Assembly: GCA_030428915.1 (NCBI GenBank) | Contig: JAUIDM010000006.1 | Location: 1 to 36,147 of the forward strand | Direction: 5' to 3' | DNA: 36,147 nt | DNA from: Alphaproteobacteria bacterium | GTDB taxonomy: Bacteria; Pseudomonadota; Alphaproteobacteria; Rhodobacterales; Rhodobacteraceae | In this document: piece by piece, positions 1 through 8,795 of the stretch | Layout: every line of letters begins with the position of its first letter | Numbering within the stretch: position 1 is the first letter of the stretch | The notes under the pieces: generated by a model | Databases searched by the model: none | What the model was told of the DNA's origin: nothing | Seen by the model: the letters and a program-made list of their open reading frames with translations, nothing else | Position numbers and translations under genes: made by a program

Positions 1-152
1 GGAACGCGGTCGAACTTCACGAAATCCCAACCCGAGGCGGACAGCATCGTTGCCTCGCTGTCGAGCGAAGCGGCCATTGCCTTGCGGTCGTTTTTCAGCA
101 TTTCGCCATCGCAGATCTGGAGCGGTGTCGGAAAGAATTTGTACTCATACAT
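1..152 (-). CDS. DUF4177-like small protein, N-terminal part (runs off window)
   Basis: Read on the minus strand, the frame opens with ATG at 152 and stays open to the window edge, giving about 50 residues that begin MYEYKFFPTP and contain a later ASGWDFVKF segment. The opening M-x-K/Y-EYK pattern followed by an 'xxGWxxV/I' segment is the pattern of small DUF4177-type proteins. The next gene (425-811) has the same pattern (MQKYEYKVVPAP ... REGWEYIRA), so the two look like paralogues on the same strand. A purine-rich GGTGGGGA lies about 8 bases before the ATG. Its function is unknown. The C-terminus is outside the window, so length and family cannot be confirmed. Confidence 0.6.
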   Translation of the reverse strand, partial: MYEYKFFPTPLQICDGEMLKNDRKAMAASLDSEATMLSASGWDFVKFDRV

Positions 153-424
153 GTCAGGTCCCCACCTTCTTGTGCTTCCGAGCTTTTGCCAGGTGTGCTG
201 TCGGCTCAAGCGAAATGTGGCGGAAATGCGGCTTAAATGCGCCAAGATTAGGATGCTTGCACGTCCAATTTTAGACTTAAATATATGAAATTAATTGATT
301 TTTTAGGGTATTGATTATCGATCGGCGGTGGATTGCAAGGCTGTTTGAGCCGGGCAGACAAAGCTTTGTGCCGACCGGTATTGCCCACGGGATGGCGACG
401 CTGGCCGAAACCGCTGGCGAATCC
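153..424. other. Intergenic region with an AT-rich tract and a 12-base palindrome
   Basis: I see no convincing gene in these 272 bases. Positions about 266-312 are strikingly AT-rich compared with the GC-rich surroundings, as expected for a promoter serving the minus-strand gene that starts at 152. A perfect 12-base palindrome, ACAAAGCTTTGT, lies at 358-369. The open frames crossing this stretch are shadows without a ribosome-binding site. Confidence 0.4.
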
Positions 425-811
425 CTAACGCGAATTCTCGTCGGTCGAAGGGGCCGGGTCGGTGTCCGACGGGGCGGGGTTCGTCCCCCCCCGGGCAGGT
501 TCGACGGTCAGGGCCGGTGCTTTTCCTTCCGGGGCCGTGGCCATGAGCAGCTTGCGCGGGGCTTCGTCTTCCGGTCTGGACGCAGAGCGGCGGAACACAA
601 GAACCGAATGATAGACCGTGGTCCGCTTTGTGAAGCCCGAACGTTCTTCCGAGGGCAGAGTGTCGGCGCGAATGTATTCCCAGCCTTCGCGGGCCATCAC
701 GTTCATCAGGGATGTCAGTGCGTGGGCGAAGCGGTCGGGCGGCGTTTTCGCGCCGGGTGCCTTTTCGCCCCGGTTCGGGGCGGGCACGACCTTGTACTCG
801 TACTTCTGCAT
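425..811 (-). CDS. DUF4177-family protein
   Basis: This is a 128-residue cytoplasmic protein beginning MQKYEYKVVPAP. The first 80 residues fit the small DUF4177 fold: an opening EYKVV strand, a helix (FAHALTSLMNVMAREGWEYI) and closing strands (TVYHSVLVFRR). Residues 85-128 form a low-complexity tail rich in Pro, Ala, Glu and Asp that is probably disordered. GAGG lies a few bases upstream of the ATG. It follows metA on the same strand with a 128-base gap, and a paralogue starts about 270 bases further on. No biochemical role is established for the family, and none is suggested by the context. Confidence 0.7.
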   Translation of the reverse strand: MQKYEYKVVPAPNRGEKAPGAKTPPDRFAHALTSLMNVMAREGWEYIRADTLPSEERSGFTKRTTVYHSVLVFRRSASRPEDEAPRKLLMATAPEGKAPALTVEPARGGTNPAPSDTDPAPSTDENSR

Positions 812-939
812 CCTGGCCTCGTTTGCTTGATCCCGCCAACCCGCGCCCCATACCGAAAGCCGGGCTTTTCGGCAAGAGCTACGCCCCGTCCATGGCGGGG
901 GCCGTCGCCTTTTCCGGCGGGGTTGCCCGCAGAATGCCG

Positions 940-1872
940 TCAGGTCTCAGGCAGGTTGGTGCCGATCGCTCCTATGTCGAACGGGGTCGATTGGTAGATC
1001 TCGTTGATCCAATTGCCGTATAGAAGATGGGCATGGCTTCGCCAGCGATTGAGCGGCTGCTGGCGTGGGTCATCGTCAGGGTAATAGTTCATCGGTACAT
1101 TGATCGGTGTGCCGTTGGCGATGTCGCGGTCGTACTCTTCCTTCAGCGTGCCGCTGTCATATTCGAAATGATTGAAGATATAGAGCGCGCGGTGGCAGCG
1201 GTCCTCGATCAGACAGGGGCCGACCTCGTCCGAGCCGAGCAGCGTGCGCAGCCCTTCGGCGCCATCGACCTCCGCCTGCTTCATCTCGGTCCAGCGGCTG
1301 ACCGGAATGACGAAATCGTCTGAGAAGCCGCGCAGATAGGGCGAAGCCGGGGCGAGGTTCTGATGGCGAAAGCAACCGAAAGCCTTGGCGTCGAGAATGT
1401 GTTTCTTGAGCCCGTGGAAGTGGTACGCCATCGCCATTCCACCCCAGCAGACGCCGAAGGTGGAATGGACATTGGTCTGGGTCCAGTCCATGACCTCCAG
1501 CAGTTCGTCCCAATAGCTCACCTCCTCGAACGGCAGATGTTCGATCGGGGCGCCGGTGATGATCAGCCCGTCGAACTTCTCCGCCTTCACCTCCTGAAAC
1601 GGGCGGTAGAAGGCCTCCATATGCTCAGCAGCGGTGTTCCTGGTCTGGTGCTCGCTCATGCGGATCAGTTGGAAGTCGATCTGCAGGGGTGTCGCGCCGA
1701 TCAGGCGGGCGAACTGGTTTTCGGTCTGGATCTTCTTCGGCATCAGATTGAGAAGGCCGATGCGCAGGGGCCGGATGTCCTGATGCGCGGCCCGGTCGGG
1801 CGACATCACCATGACGCCTTCCTGCGACAGAACGTCGAAGGCTGGCAGCGTCTCGGGCAGGGTGATGGGCAT
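940..1872 (-). CDS. metA: Homoserine O-acyltransferase MetA (probably acetyltransferase)
   Basis: This 310-residue protein is a full-length MetA-type homoserine O-acyltransferase, which activates homoserine in the first committed step of methionine synthesis. The nucleophilic cysteine is C142 in STFGVCWGG, and the catalytic His and Glu are H235 and E237 in YIFNHFEY. Position 111 is Glu (TGAPIE); in characterised MetA enzymes Glu here goes with acetyl-CoA use and Gly with succinyl-CoA use. I chose the start at 1872 because AGGAGA sits about 6 bases upstream; a longer in-frame extension has no such site. It lies 37 bases downstream of a P-loop NTPase gene on the same strand, so the two are probably co-transcribed. 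Databases often name such proteins succinyltransferase, which E111 argues against. Confidence 0.95.
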   Translation of the reverse strand: MPITLPETLPAFDVLSQEGVMVMSPDRAAHQDIRPLRIGLLNLMPKKIQTENQFARLIGATPLQIDFQLIRMSEHQTRNTAAEHMEAFYRPFQEVKAEKFDGLIITGAPIEHLPFEEVSYWDELLEVMDWTQTNVHSTFGVCWGGMAMAYHFHGLKKHILDAKAFGCFRHQNLAPASPYLRGFSDDFVIPVSRWTEMKQAEVDGAEGLRTLLGSDEVGPCLIEDRCHRALYIFNHFEYDSGTLKEEYDRDIANGTPINVPMNYYPDDDPRQQPLNRWRSHAHLLYGNWINEIYQSTPFDIGAIGTNLPET

Positions 1873-1909
1873 CGGGGTTCTCCTGATCGGAAGGGCAGAG
1901 ATAGTCCGG

Positions 1910-2773
1910 TCAGCCGCGCGCCTCAAGGGCCCCGGCGATCAGGTTATCAAAATCGCCCTTGCTGCGGACCCGCGCGACCTCTTCGGCGGTCACGGTGACG
2001 CCCCAGTTTTCCGCCATCGTCTCGTAGAGCGGCTGCCGGTGGGCCAGCGCGCGCGAATACGTCCAGCGCACGAAGGCGTCGGGGTCCACCCGGTTTTCGG
2101 TCAGGTCTTTGGCCTTCAGATACTCAACCCAGGCGGAATTCAGGAAGTCGGGCTGGTAGTACATCGGCTTCGGCGCCCGGTCGAAACGGCGGATCAATTC
2201 GTCGGTATGGGCCTCGGACCCCTTGATCCAGACCATGAGCGCGGCATCCGACAGCGAGGTCAGGACCGGGTCGGCCCTGTCCCCGGGATCGACGACTTCG
2301 CAGATAGAGCCGCCGCTGTCGCAGATGAAATGATCGTAGCCGTAGAGCGTGTGGGCCCGGTCGATGAAATGCGCGGTGTCCAGAAGCGCCGCGATCTCGG
2401 CCGTGCGGTGCTGATCCTGACGCTTCATGTATTCTGCGAAGGGCAGCCCCCCCTTGGCCGGGTCGCCGGGCTTGCCGAGATAGGTCGAGAGCGGCGCGAG
2501 ATTGTTGAAGGTGATGTTAGAGGTGATGTGGACGGAATCCGACATCAGGAGTTCGCGCAGAAGCGGTACCTTCATTGCCTCGCGCTTGAAGTTGTCGGCG
2601 ATGTGTTCGCCCATGTAGCGCGTGCCGATGCGGTAATCGATCGAATAGTGGAACCAGTTGCCGCCCGCGCGCAGAAGATTGGCGATATGGGTCTTGCCAA
2701 GACCGGACATGCCAAAGACCAGCACCCGCTTGTGCGCCGCCGCCCGCCACTCATCCGCCGTCCTGTAGATCAT
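1910..2773 (-). CDS. P-loop NTPase of unknown function, upstream of metA
   Basis: This is a 287-residue soluble protein with a Walker A motif GMSGLGKT at residues 21-28, preceded by the hydrophobic strand KRVLVF. Further on, [12 protein letters not shown] and a hydrophobic [11 protein letters not shown] strand look like Walker B-type and later nucleotide-fold elements, as in small kinase-like NTPases. I do not recognise a named function. The ATG at 2773 is favoured: longer in-frame starts at 2824 or 2833 would leave under 30 bases to the preceding terminator and have no ribosome-binding site, although the one at 2773 (GGGA, 8 bases away) is weak. The 37-base gap to metA suggests an operon and a possible link to sulfur amino acid metabolism, but this is inference. 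Confidence 0.8.
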   Translation of the reverse strand: MIYRTADEWRAAAHKRVLVFGMSGLGKTHIANLLRAGGNWFHYSIDYRIGTRYMGEHIADNFKREAMKVPLLRELLMSDSVHITSNITFNNLAPLSTYLGKPGDPAKGGLPFAEYMKRQDQHRTAEIAALLDTAHFIDRAHTLYGYDHFICDSGGSICEVVDPGDRADPVLTSLSDAALMVWIKGSEAHTDELIRRFDRAPKPMYYQPDFLNSAWVEYLKAKDLTENRVDPDAFVRWTYSRALAHRQPLYETMAENWGVTVTAEEVARVRSKGDFDNLIAGALEARG

Positions 2774-2854
2774 CGCAAGCGTCCCGCTGAAGCCGTTTGC
2801 GGCCTGCCTAGCGCCAAGCGGCATCGAGATCACGTGGTTTTTGCGGCCAGAAAA

Positions 2855-2884
2855 CGAAAAAGGCCCCGCTGTTGCGGGGCCTTT
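2855..2884 (-). terminator. Rho-independent terminator of the FadL-like gene
   Basis: An 11-base stem, AAAGGCCCCGC with GCGGGGCCTTT, encloses the loop TGTT. Read on the minus strand, it is followed by a run of T (the A-rich stretch at 2851-2861 on the plus strand). It starts about 16 bases after the FadL stop codon, so it should separate that transcript from the NTPase-metA pair. Confidence 0.9.
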
Positions 2885-2900
2885 GAGTGATCTCGTCGGA

Positions 2901-3995
2901 TCAGAAGCTGTAGCCGACCCGGAGGCCTACGCCGATACCGTCGTTGTCGGCGAAGTCCGATCCGATGGTCGTAGTGGCGTCGCCAATGTCGACGTAGCGG
3001 ATACCACCGGTGATCTTGACGTTGTCCTGAGTGTAGGTCGCGGCCAGGCCGATGCTCTTGAAGCCGTCAGTCGGACCAAGGTTTCCGGTCGGCGTGCCAA
3101 TGTTCTTCTCGTAGCCGACCGACACAGCCCCGGACCAGTTTTCATTGAACCTGCGACCGACGCCGAGGTTGTAGGTGATGATGTCGTCGGAATAGGACAC
3201 AACCGGCACGCCCAGGAACGGCGGCGTAATATTCGTCTTCGACCATTCCACCCAACGGATTGAGCCGAACAGCAGCGTGTCGGGGGCGACCCCGGTCTGG
3301 AATTCGAGATTCACCGATTGTGGGATTTCGACTTCCATCGTGTTGGCCGCAAGCGGAATGGGTGCGAGGCCGTTTTCGACCGTATCGAACGTGTGCGTGA
3401 TCTTCGAGTTGTAGGTCAGCGCGACGCGCGCCGCGATATCGGGCCGTTCCCAGGCAACACCGGCAACGTAGCCGACCTGGTAGTCGCGGTTGGACGACAG
3501 GCTGTAGTTCGTGAACGCCGGGCTGATCAAAGGCGCGACAATGGTCAGATCGCCCTTGACGCTTTGCAAGCGCAGACCGCCATAGACCGAGAAGTTGGAG
3601 GGCAGCTTGTAGCGCAGAAGCCCTGTCACGGCGGTGGACCGGACCTTTGCCGACGAACCGGCAAACGGATAGGGCGCAGCGCTGACGGGATAGCTGACAT
3701 CGGCTCCAATCGGCTGATCCACTATCAGAGCGAGGTCGAGATCATCGCTGAGCGCCCGCTTGTAACCGAGCGAATAGGTGACGTAGGAACCTGCCATGTC
3801 GCCGCTGGCCAATCCGGTAAAGAATCCGGTGCCGACGCCGCTGACGCCCGGATTGAACGAACCGAGCGAGAACTCGGCGTAATTTCCCGTTTCAAAGAGA
3901 ATGGCAACGGATTGGGCGGACCGCTCCATCCCGCCCGCATAGGCGGTGGTTGCACTCAATGCGATGCCCGCGGCGACGCTACATACTTTCTTCAT
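2901..3995 (-). CDS. FadL/OmpP1-family outer-membrane transport protein
   Basis: This 364-residue protein starts with a clear signal peptide (MKKVCSVAAGIALSATTAYA, cleavage near residue 20). The rest consists of alternating amphipathic strands and ends in RVGYSF, the aromatic C-terminus typical of outer-membrane beta barrels. Overall pattern and length match the OmpP1/FadL/TodX family, which lets long-chain fatty acids and other hydrophobic compounds cross the outer membrane; the substrate here cannot be told. GAGGA precedes the ATG by about 5 bases. The gene stands alone, with a terminator directly behind and a palindrome-rich promoter region in front. Confidence 0.88.
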   Translation of the reverse strand: MKKVCSVAAGIALSATTAYAGGMERSAQSVAILFETGNYAEFSLGSFNPGVSGVGTGFFTGLASGDMAGSYVTYSLGYKRALSDDLDLALIVDQPIGADVSYPVSAAPYPFAGSSAKVRSTAVTGLLRYKLPSNFSVYGGLRLQSVKGDLTIVAPLISPAFTNYSLSSNRDYQVGYVAGVAWERPDIAARVALTYNSKITHTFDTVENGLAPIPLAANTMEVEIPQSVNLEFQTGVAPDTLLFGSIRWVEWSKTNITPPFLGVPVVSYSDDIITYNLGVGRRFNENWSGAVSVGYEKNIGTPTGNLGPTDGFKSIGLAATYTQDNVKITGGIRYVDIGDATTTIGSDFADNDGIGVGLRVGYSF

Positions 3996-4056
3996 TTTTC
4001 CTCATCCCAGACGCGATCGTGGTTGCTTGTTTTTTTGGCGAACCCTAGTCAGGCCT

Positions 4057-4083
4057 TGACGCGCGCGTCAATTAATGACGTCA
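4057..4083. promoter_or_regulatory. Two adjacent TGAC/GTCA palindromes upstream of the FadL-like gene
   Basis: A perfect 14-base palindrome TGACGCGCGCGTCA (4057-4070) is followed five bases later by the perfect 8-base palindrome TGACGTCA (4076-4083). Both share TGAC...GTCA ends. They lie 62-88 bases upstream of the FadL-like start codon, between that gene and the DMT transporter stop, which is where an operator for the outer-membrane protein gene would be expected. The protein that would bind is not known. Confidence 0.4.
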
Positions 4084-4101
4084 CGTCTCAGTCTATCGCG
4101 T

Positions 4102-5007
4102 TCAGGTTGTTACGCTACGGAAACCTCTTCCGGCGGACACATTAATCCAGTTTGCGGCAAGGATCACACAGCCGCCGGCCAGGACCCAGAAATCCATGGG
4201 TTCCGCATAAAAAGCCGTTCCGATGAGGGCAATGACCGGGAGCCGCAGGAAATCCACAGGCGTCACGATCGACGCCGGCGCAAGCGAGAGCGCCTTGGTC
4301 AGGCTGAAATGCGCGACAAGCCCGGCAAGCCCCATGACGATGACCCAGGGAAGCACTTGCATCTCCGGCCAGGCAATATCGCCGTCGAACCCGGCGCACA
4401 CCAGGCCGAGAATGCTTTGCATGACCGCCAGCCAGAACAGGATACCGATTACCGATGTCACGCGGGTCAGGCGTTTGGTCGCAATGGCTGTGCCCGCGAA
4501 CGCGAACGCGCAGAGAAGCGCGGCGATCAGGCCGATGGACAGACCACCGGTGCCAAAGGGCCGCGCGACGATCAGGATGCCGCAAAAGCCCAGCAGGACC
4601 GCGATCAGCTTGATGCGTGTCATGCGCTCGGACAGCAAGAAAGGTGCCGTCAGTGCGACGATGAGGGGACTTGAAAACTCCAAGGCGAAAAGCTGCGCCA
4701 GCGGGATGAGCGCAAGCGCGTAGAGCCAGAGGTTCTGACCGACGAAATGGATGACGTTGCGCAAGGCATGCTGGCCCAGATGGCGGGGCTCGATCTCGGC
4801 CAGCCGTCCGGTCGCTGCGGCAATGGCGACGACGACGGCGACTCCGATAAGCGAGCGGTAGAGCATCATCTCGAACGTATCGAGCGTCGCGCCGATCTCG
4901 CGCCCCGAGATGGCGAGGGCGGTGAAGCCGATGATGGAGCCAATCATCCACAGTGCCGCGGCCACCGGACGATGAACGACGACCCGCGAAGCATCGACCG
5001 GCGTCAT
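4102..5007 (-). CDS. DMT-superfamily (EamA) transporter
   Basis: This 301-residue polytopic inner-membrane protein has about ten hydrophobic segments arranged as two EamA-type halves, the usual build of drug/metabolite transporters. It begins MTPVDASRVVVHRPVAAALW and ends in a short polar tail. The start codon overlaps the stop of the upstream ureohydrolase gene in an ATGA arrangement, which indicates translational coupling and a shared transcript. The substrate is unknown; an exporter or importer of a metabolite linked to guanidino-compound breakdown is a reasonable inference from the coupling. No separate promoter is visible. Confidence 0.9.
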   Translation of the reverse strand: MTPVDASRVVVHRPVAAALWMIGSIIGFTALAISGREIGATLDTFEMMLYRSLIGVAVVVAIAAATGRLAEIEPRHLGQHALRNVIHFVGQNLWLYALALIPLAQLFALEFSSPLIVALTAPFLLSERMTRIKLIAVLLGFCGILIVARPFGTGGLSIGLIAALLCAFAFAGTAIATKRLTRVTSVIGILFWLAVMQSILGLVCAGFDGDIAWPEMQVLPWVIVMGLAGLVAHFSLTKALSLAPASIVTPVDFLRLPVIALIGTAFYAEPMDFWVLAGGCVILAANWINVSAGRGFRSVTT

Positions 5008-5978
5008 GCGGATGCACCGCTGGCGGCGCCGCGTGCGTGAAAGATGAAGCCGAGGAAATTCAGCAATATCTGCGCGGCGAGGATCGCCGTCGATCCGGTC
5101 GGATCGTAGTCGGGCGCGACCTCGACCAGGTCGATGCCGACGATGTCGTGCGCATTCGCCACACCCTGAAGGATCTCCAGCACCTCGTAATAGAGGAAAC
5201 CGCCATGGCTCGGCGTGCCGGTCCCCGGCGCGATGGAGGGACAGAAGCCGTCGATGTCGATCGTGACGTAAAGCCGCGCGTCCTTGGGAATGCGCGCCAG
5301 TACGCCCTCGGGCCCCAGCGCCCGCACCTGACGGACCGAGAGGATATCCGCCCCCATCTTGCGGGCGGCGTCATAGCCTTCCTTAGCGGTGGACGACACG
5401 TTGCGAATCCCAAGCTGGGTCAGGCCCGTGACATAGTCCTTCTCTGCCGCGCGCCGCATCGGATTGCCGTGGCCGTGGCGTACTCCGTGGCGTTCGTCGA
5501 CGAAGTCGAGATGGGCGTCGATCTGCAGGATATGGATCGGCCCCTGACCGTCGAAGGCACGAATGCAGGGGATATTGACCGAATGATCGCCGCCGATCAC
5601 CACGGGCAAGGCGCCCGCGTTCACGATCGCACGAACGCCCGCCTCGATGTTGGCGTGGCTTTTCTCGGTATCGGTATGGACGATATCGGCATCGCCGAGA
5701 TCGACGATGCGCACATCGGGGCCAAGATAGGTCGCATCGTCCTCGTGGTCATAGGCCCCTGCATGGCCGAAGGAAAAGAGCGTCGAGGCCTCGCGCACCG
5801 CGCGGGGGCCGAAGCGCGCGCCGGGACGGAACTGGGTGCCAAAGTCGAAGGGCGCGCCGAGGATCGCGACATCCGCCTCGATCCGGGTCCAGTCCTCGAG
5901 ATAAGGCCGCTTGCCAAAGGTCGAAATGCCGACGAAGGGCAGGTTCAGCCGTCCGCCTTCATATCCGTGTCCGCCCAT
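5004..5978 (-). CDS. Agmatinase/arginase-family ureohydrolase
   Basis: This 324-residue enzyme carries the full binuclear manganese site of the ureohydrolase family: H132 in GGDHS, D154, H156 and D158 in DAHLD, and D241 and D243 in DIDGFCP. The family hydrolyses a guanidino group to release urea (agmatine, arginine, guanidinobutyrate, formiminoglutamate and related substrates). Pattern and length are closest to the agmatinase (SpeB) branch, but substrate cannot be assigned from the motifs. AGGGG lies about 10 bases before the ATG. The gene leads a two-gene unit with a DMT transporter whose ATG overlaps its stop codon. Agmatine would feed putrescine synthesis; other guanidino substrates are equally possible. 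Confidence 0.88.
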   Translation of the reverse strand: MGGHGYEGGRLNLPFVGISTFGKRPYLEDWTRIEADVAILGAPFDFGTQFRPGARFGPRAVREASTLFSFGHAGAYDHEDDATYLGPDVRIVDLGDADIVHTDTEKSHANIEAGVRAIVNAGALPVVIGGDHSVNIPCIRAFDGQGPIHILQIDAHLDFVDERHGVRHGHGNPMRRAAEKDYVTGLTQLGIRNVSSTAKEGYDAARKMGADILSVRQVRALGPEGVLARIPKDARLYVTIDIDGFCPSIAPGTGTPSHGGFLYYEVLEILQGVANAHDIVGIDLVEVAPDYDPTGSTAILAAQILLNFLGFIFHARGAASGASA

Positions 5979-6064
5979 CTGAAATACCCCTGTTTCGTCA
6001 TCCGGTAAGTCTTGGCATGTTTCCGGCGGGAAGTAAGCCCCGCTGCATCAGGCGCGACCGAAAT

Positions 6065-6090
6065 GCCGCAACCCAACGGAAAGTTGCGGC
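6065..6090. repeat. 8-bp inverted repeat between divergent speB-like and tehA-like genes
   Basis: GCCGCAAC and GTTGCGGC form a perfect stem around a 10-base loop. It lies about 90 bases upstream of the ureohydrolase start and about 75 bases upstream of the channel start, so it may be an operator or lie in either leader. I could not match it to a known riboswitch. Confidence 0.35.
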
Positions 6091-6165
6091 GATGCCGTTC
6101 GGCCACTCGCAAGCCCCGGTCGTCTTCGCCATCTTGTCGGCACCTTACAGGCAGGGATGATGGTG

Positions 6166-7131
6166 ATGGCATTCAAACCTCCGGCACCGACGAAACCGGG
6201 GCTGTGGCGCCGGACCCCTCCGGCGCTCTTTCCGCCGGTGATGGGTCTGTTCGGTCTTGGTCTGGCATGGCGACGTGCCGTCGAGGCCGCGGGCGTGCCG
6301 GCGGGTATCGGCGAGGCCATTCTGGGCGCTGTGACGCTGCTCTATCTTTTTGCGCTTGCGGCTTATGCTGGCAAGCTCATGCGCCGTCCCGCCGTGATCG
6401 TCGAGGATTTGCGCATCCTGCCCGGGCGCGCCGGAATCGGAACGATGGTGCTTTGCCTCTATCTGCTGTCCCTGACCATCTATCCCTATGCGCCTGACGC
6501 CGCGCTGGGCCTGCTCTATGCCGCCTTCGCGGTCCATTCGGCTTTCGTCCTTCTGCTGATCTACGTCTTTGCGACAGGGCCGGCCGAACAGCGCCGTGTG
6601 ACGCCGGTCTGGCATCTCAATTTCGTGGGCTTCATCATCGGCGGGCTTGCGGCAGTCGCGACCGGCCTGATCGGTACGGCCCTTGCGGTGCTTGGCATCA
6701 CGGCGCTCATCGCGGTGGCGATCTGGGCGGTCAGCCTTGATCAGATCGTCAAGGAAACGGTGCCAGCCCCACTTCGCCCGTTGCTGGCGATCCATCTCGC
6801 CCCGGCGGCCCTTCTGGGGCTTGTCGCCAACGGGCTGGAGTTTGAGGCTGTTTCGCAGCTCTTCGCAGTGCTTGCCGCCTTGCTTGTGGCCGCGCTGGCG
6901 CTGCGCGGCTTCTGGCTGACCGCGGCGGGCTTTTCGCCGCTCTGGGGGGCCTTTACCTTTCCGGCCGCGGCCACCGCATCCCTGTGGCTGGTGCTGGGCG
7001 GGGTCTGGTACTGGCCGGGCGTTGGTCTCCTTGTGCTTGCGACGTTTGCCATTCCGGTCATCGCGTTCCGCATCCTGCGGCTTTGGGCGGGTGGGCAGCT
7101 TGCGGTCAAGACCAACGCCGCGACGGCCTAA
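6166..7131 (+). CDS. TehA/SLAC1-family (C4-dicarboxylate/tellurite) membrane channel
   Basis: This is a protein of about 321 residues, almost entirely hydrophobic, with nine to ten membrane segments and short loops, matching the TehA/SLAC1/Mae1 family of anion channels and dicarboxylate or tellurite-resistance proteins. Three in-frame ATGs occur close together (6157, 6160, 6166). The sequence CAGGGA overlaps the first ATG and sits 8 bases before the third, so I chose 6166. It is divergent from the ureohydrolase gene and precedes guaB by about 160 bases. The substrate is unknown. The alternative is another family of polytopic protein, since no diagnostic motif can be checked by eye. Confidence 0.75.
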   Translation: MAFKPPAPTKPGLWRRTPPALFPPVMGLFGLGLAWRRAVEAAGVPAGIGEAILGAVTLLYLFALAAYAGKLMRRPAVIVEDLRILPGRAGIGTMVLCLYLLSLTIYPYAPDAALGLLYAAFAVHSAFVLLLIYVFATGPAEQRRVTPVWHLNFVGFIIGGLAAVATGLIGTALAVLGITALIAVAIWAVSLDQIVKETVPAPLRPLLAIHLAPAALLGLVANGLEFEAVSQLFAVLAALLVAALALRGFWLTAAGFSPLWGAFTFPAAATASLWLVLGGVWYWPGVGLLVLATFAIPVIAFRILRLWAGGQLAVKTNAATA

Positions 7132-7153
7132 CGGCACGCCCCGGATTCACCTT

Positions 7154-7181
7154 TGAGTGTCGGCGGCAACTTGAACACTCA
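7154..7181 (+). repeat. Inverted repeat between tehA-like gene and guaB
   Basis: TGAGTGT and ACACTCA are perfect complements separated by 14 bases. The hairpin follows the tehA-like stop codon by 22 bases but has no T-run, so it may be a weak terminator or an operator for guaB. Confidence 0.3.
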
Positions 7182-7198
7182 GTTGCGTTCTCAAATGA

Positions 7199-8740
<1,542 letters not shown>

Positions 8741-8795
8741 AAACCTGATCGCCTTGCCTTGCAGGGTGATCCTGATGTGATCGGAAGGCTGGATC

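Noticed and set aside
6065-6090. Possible guanidine riboswitch near the ureohydrolase gene
   Set aside because: The hairpin loop contains ACGG, faintly like the mini-ykkC ACGR loop, but the second hairpin and the flanking conserved bases are missing.
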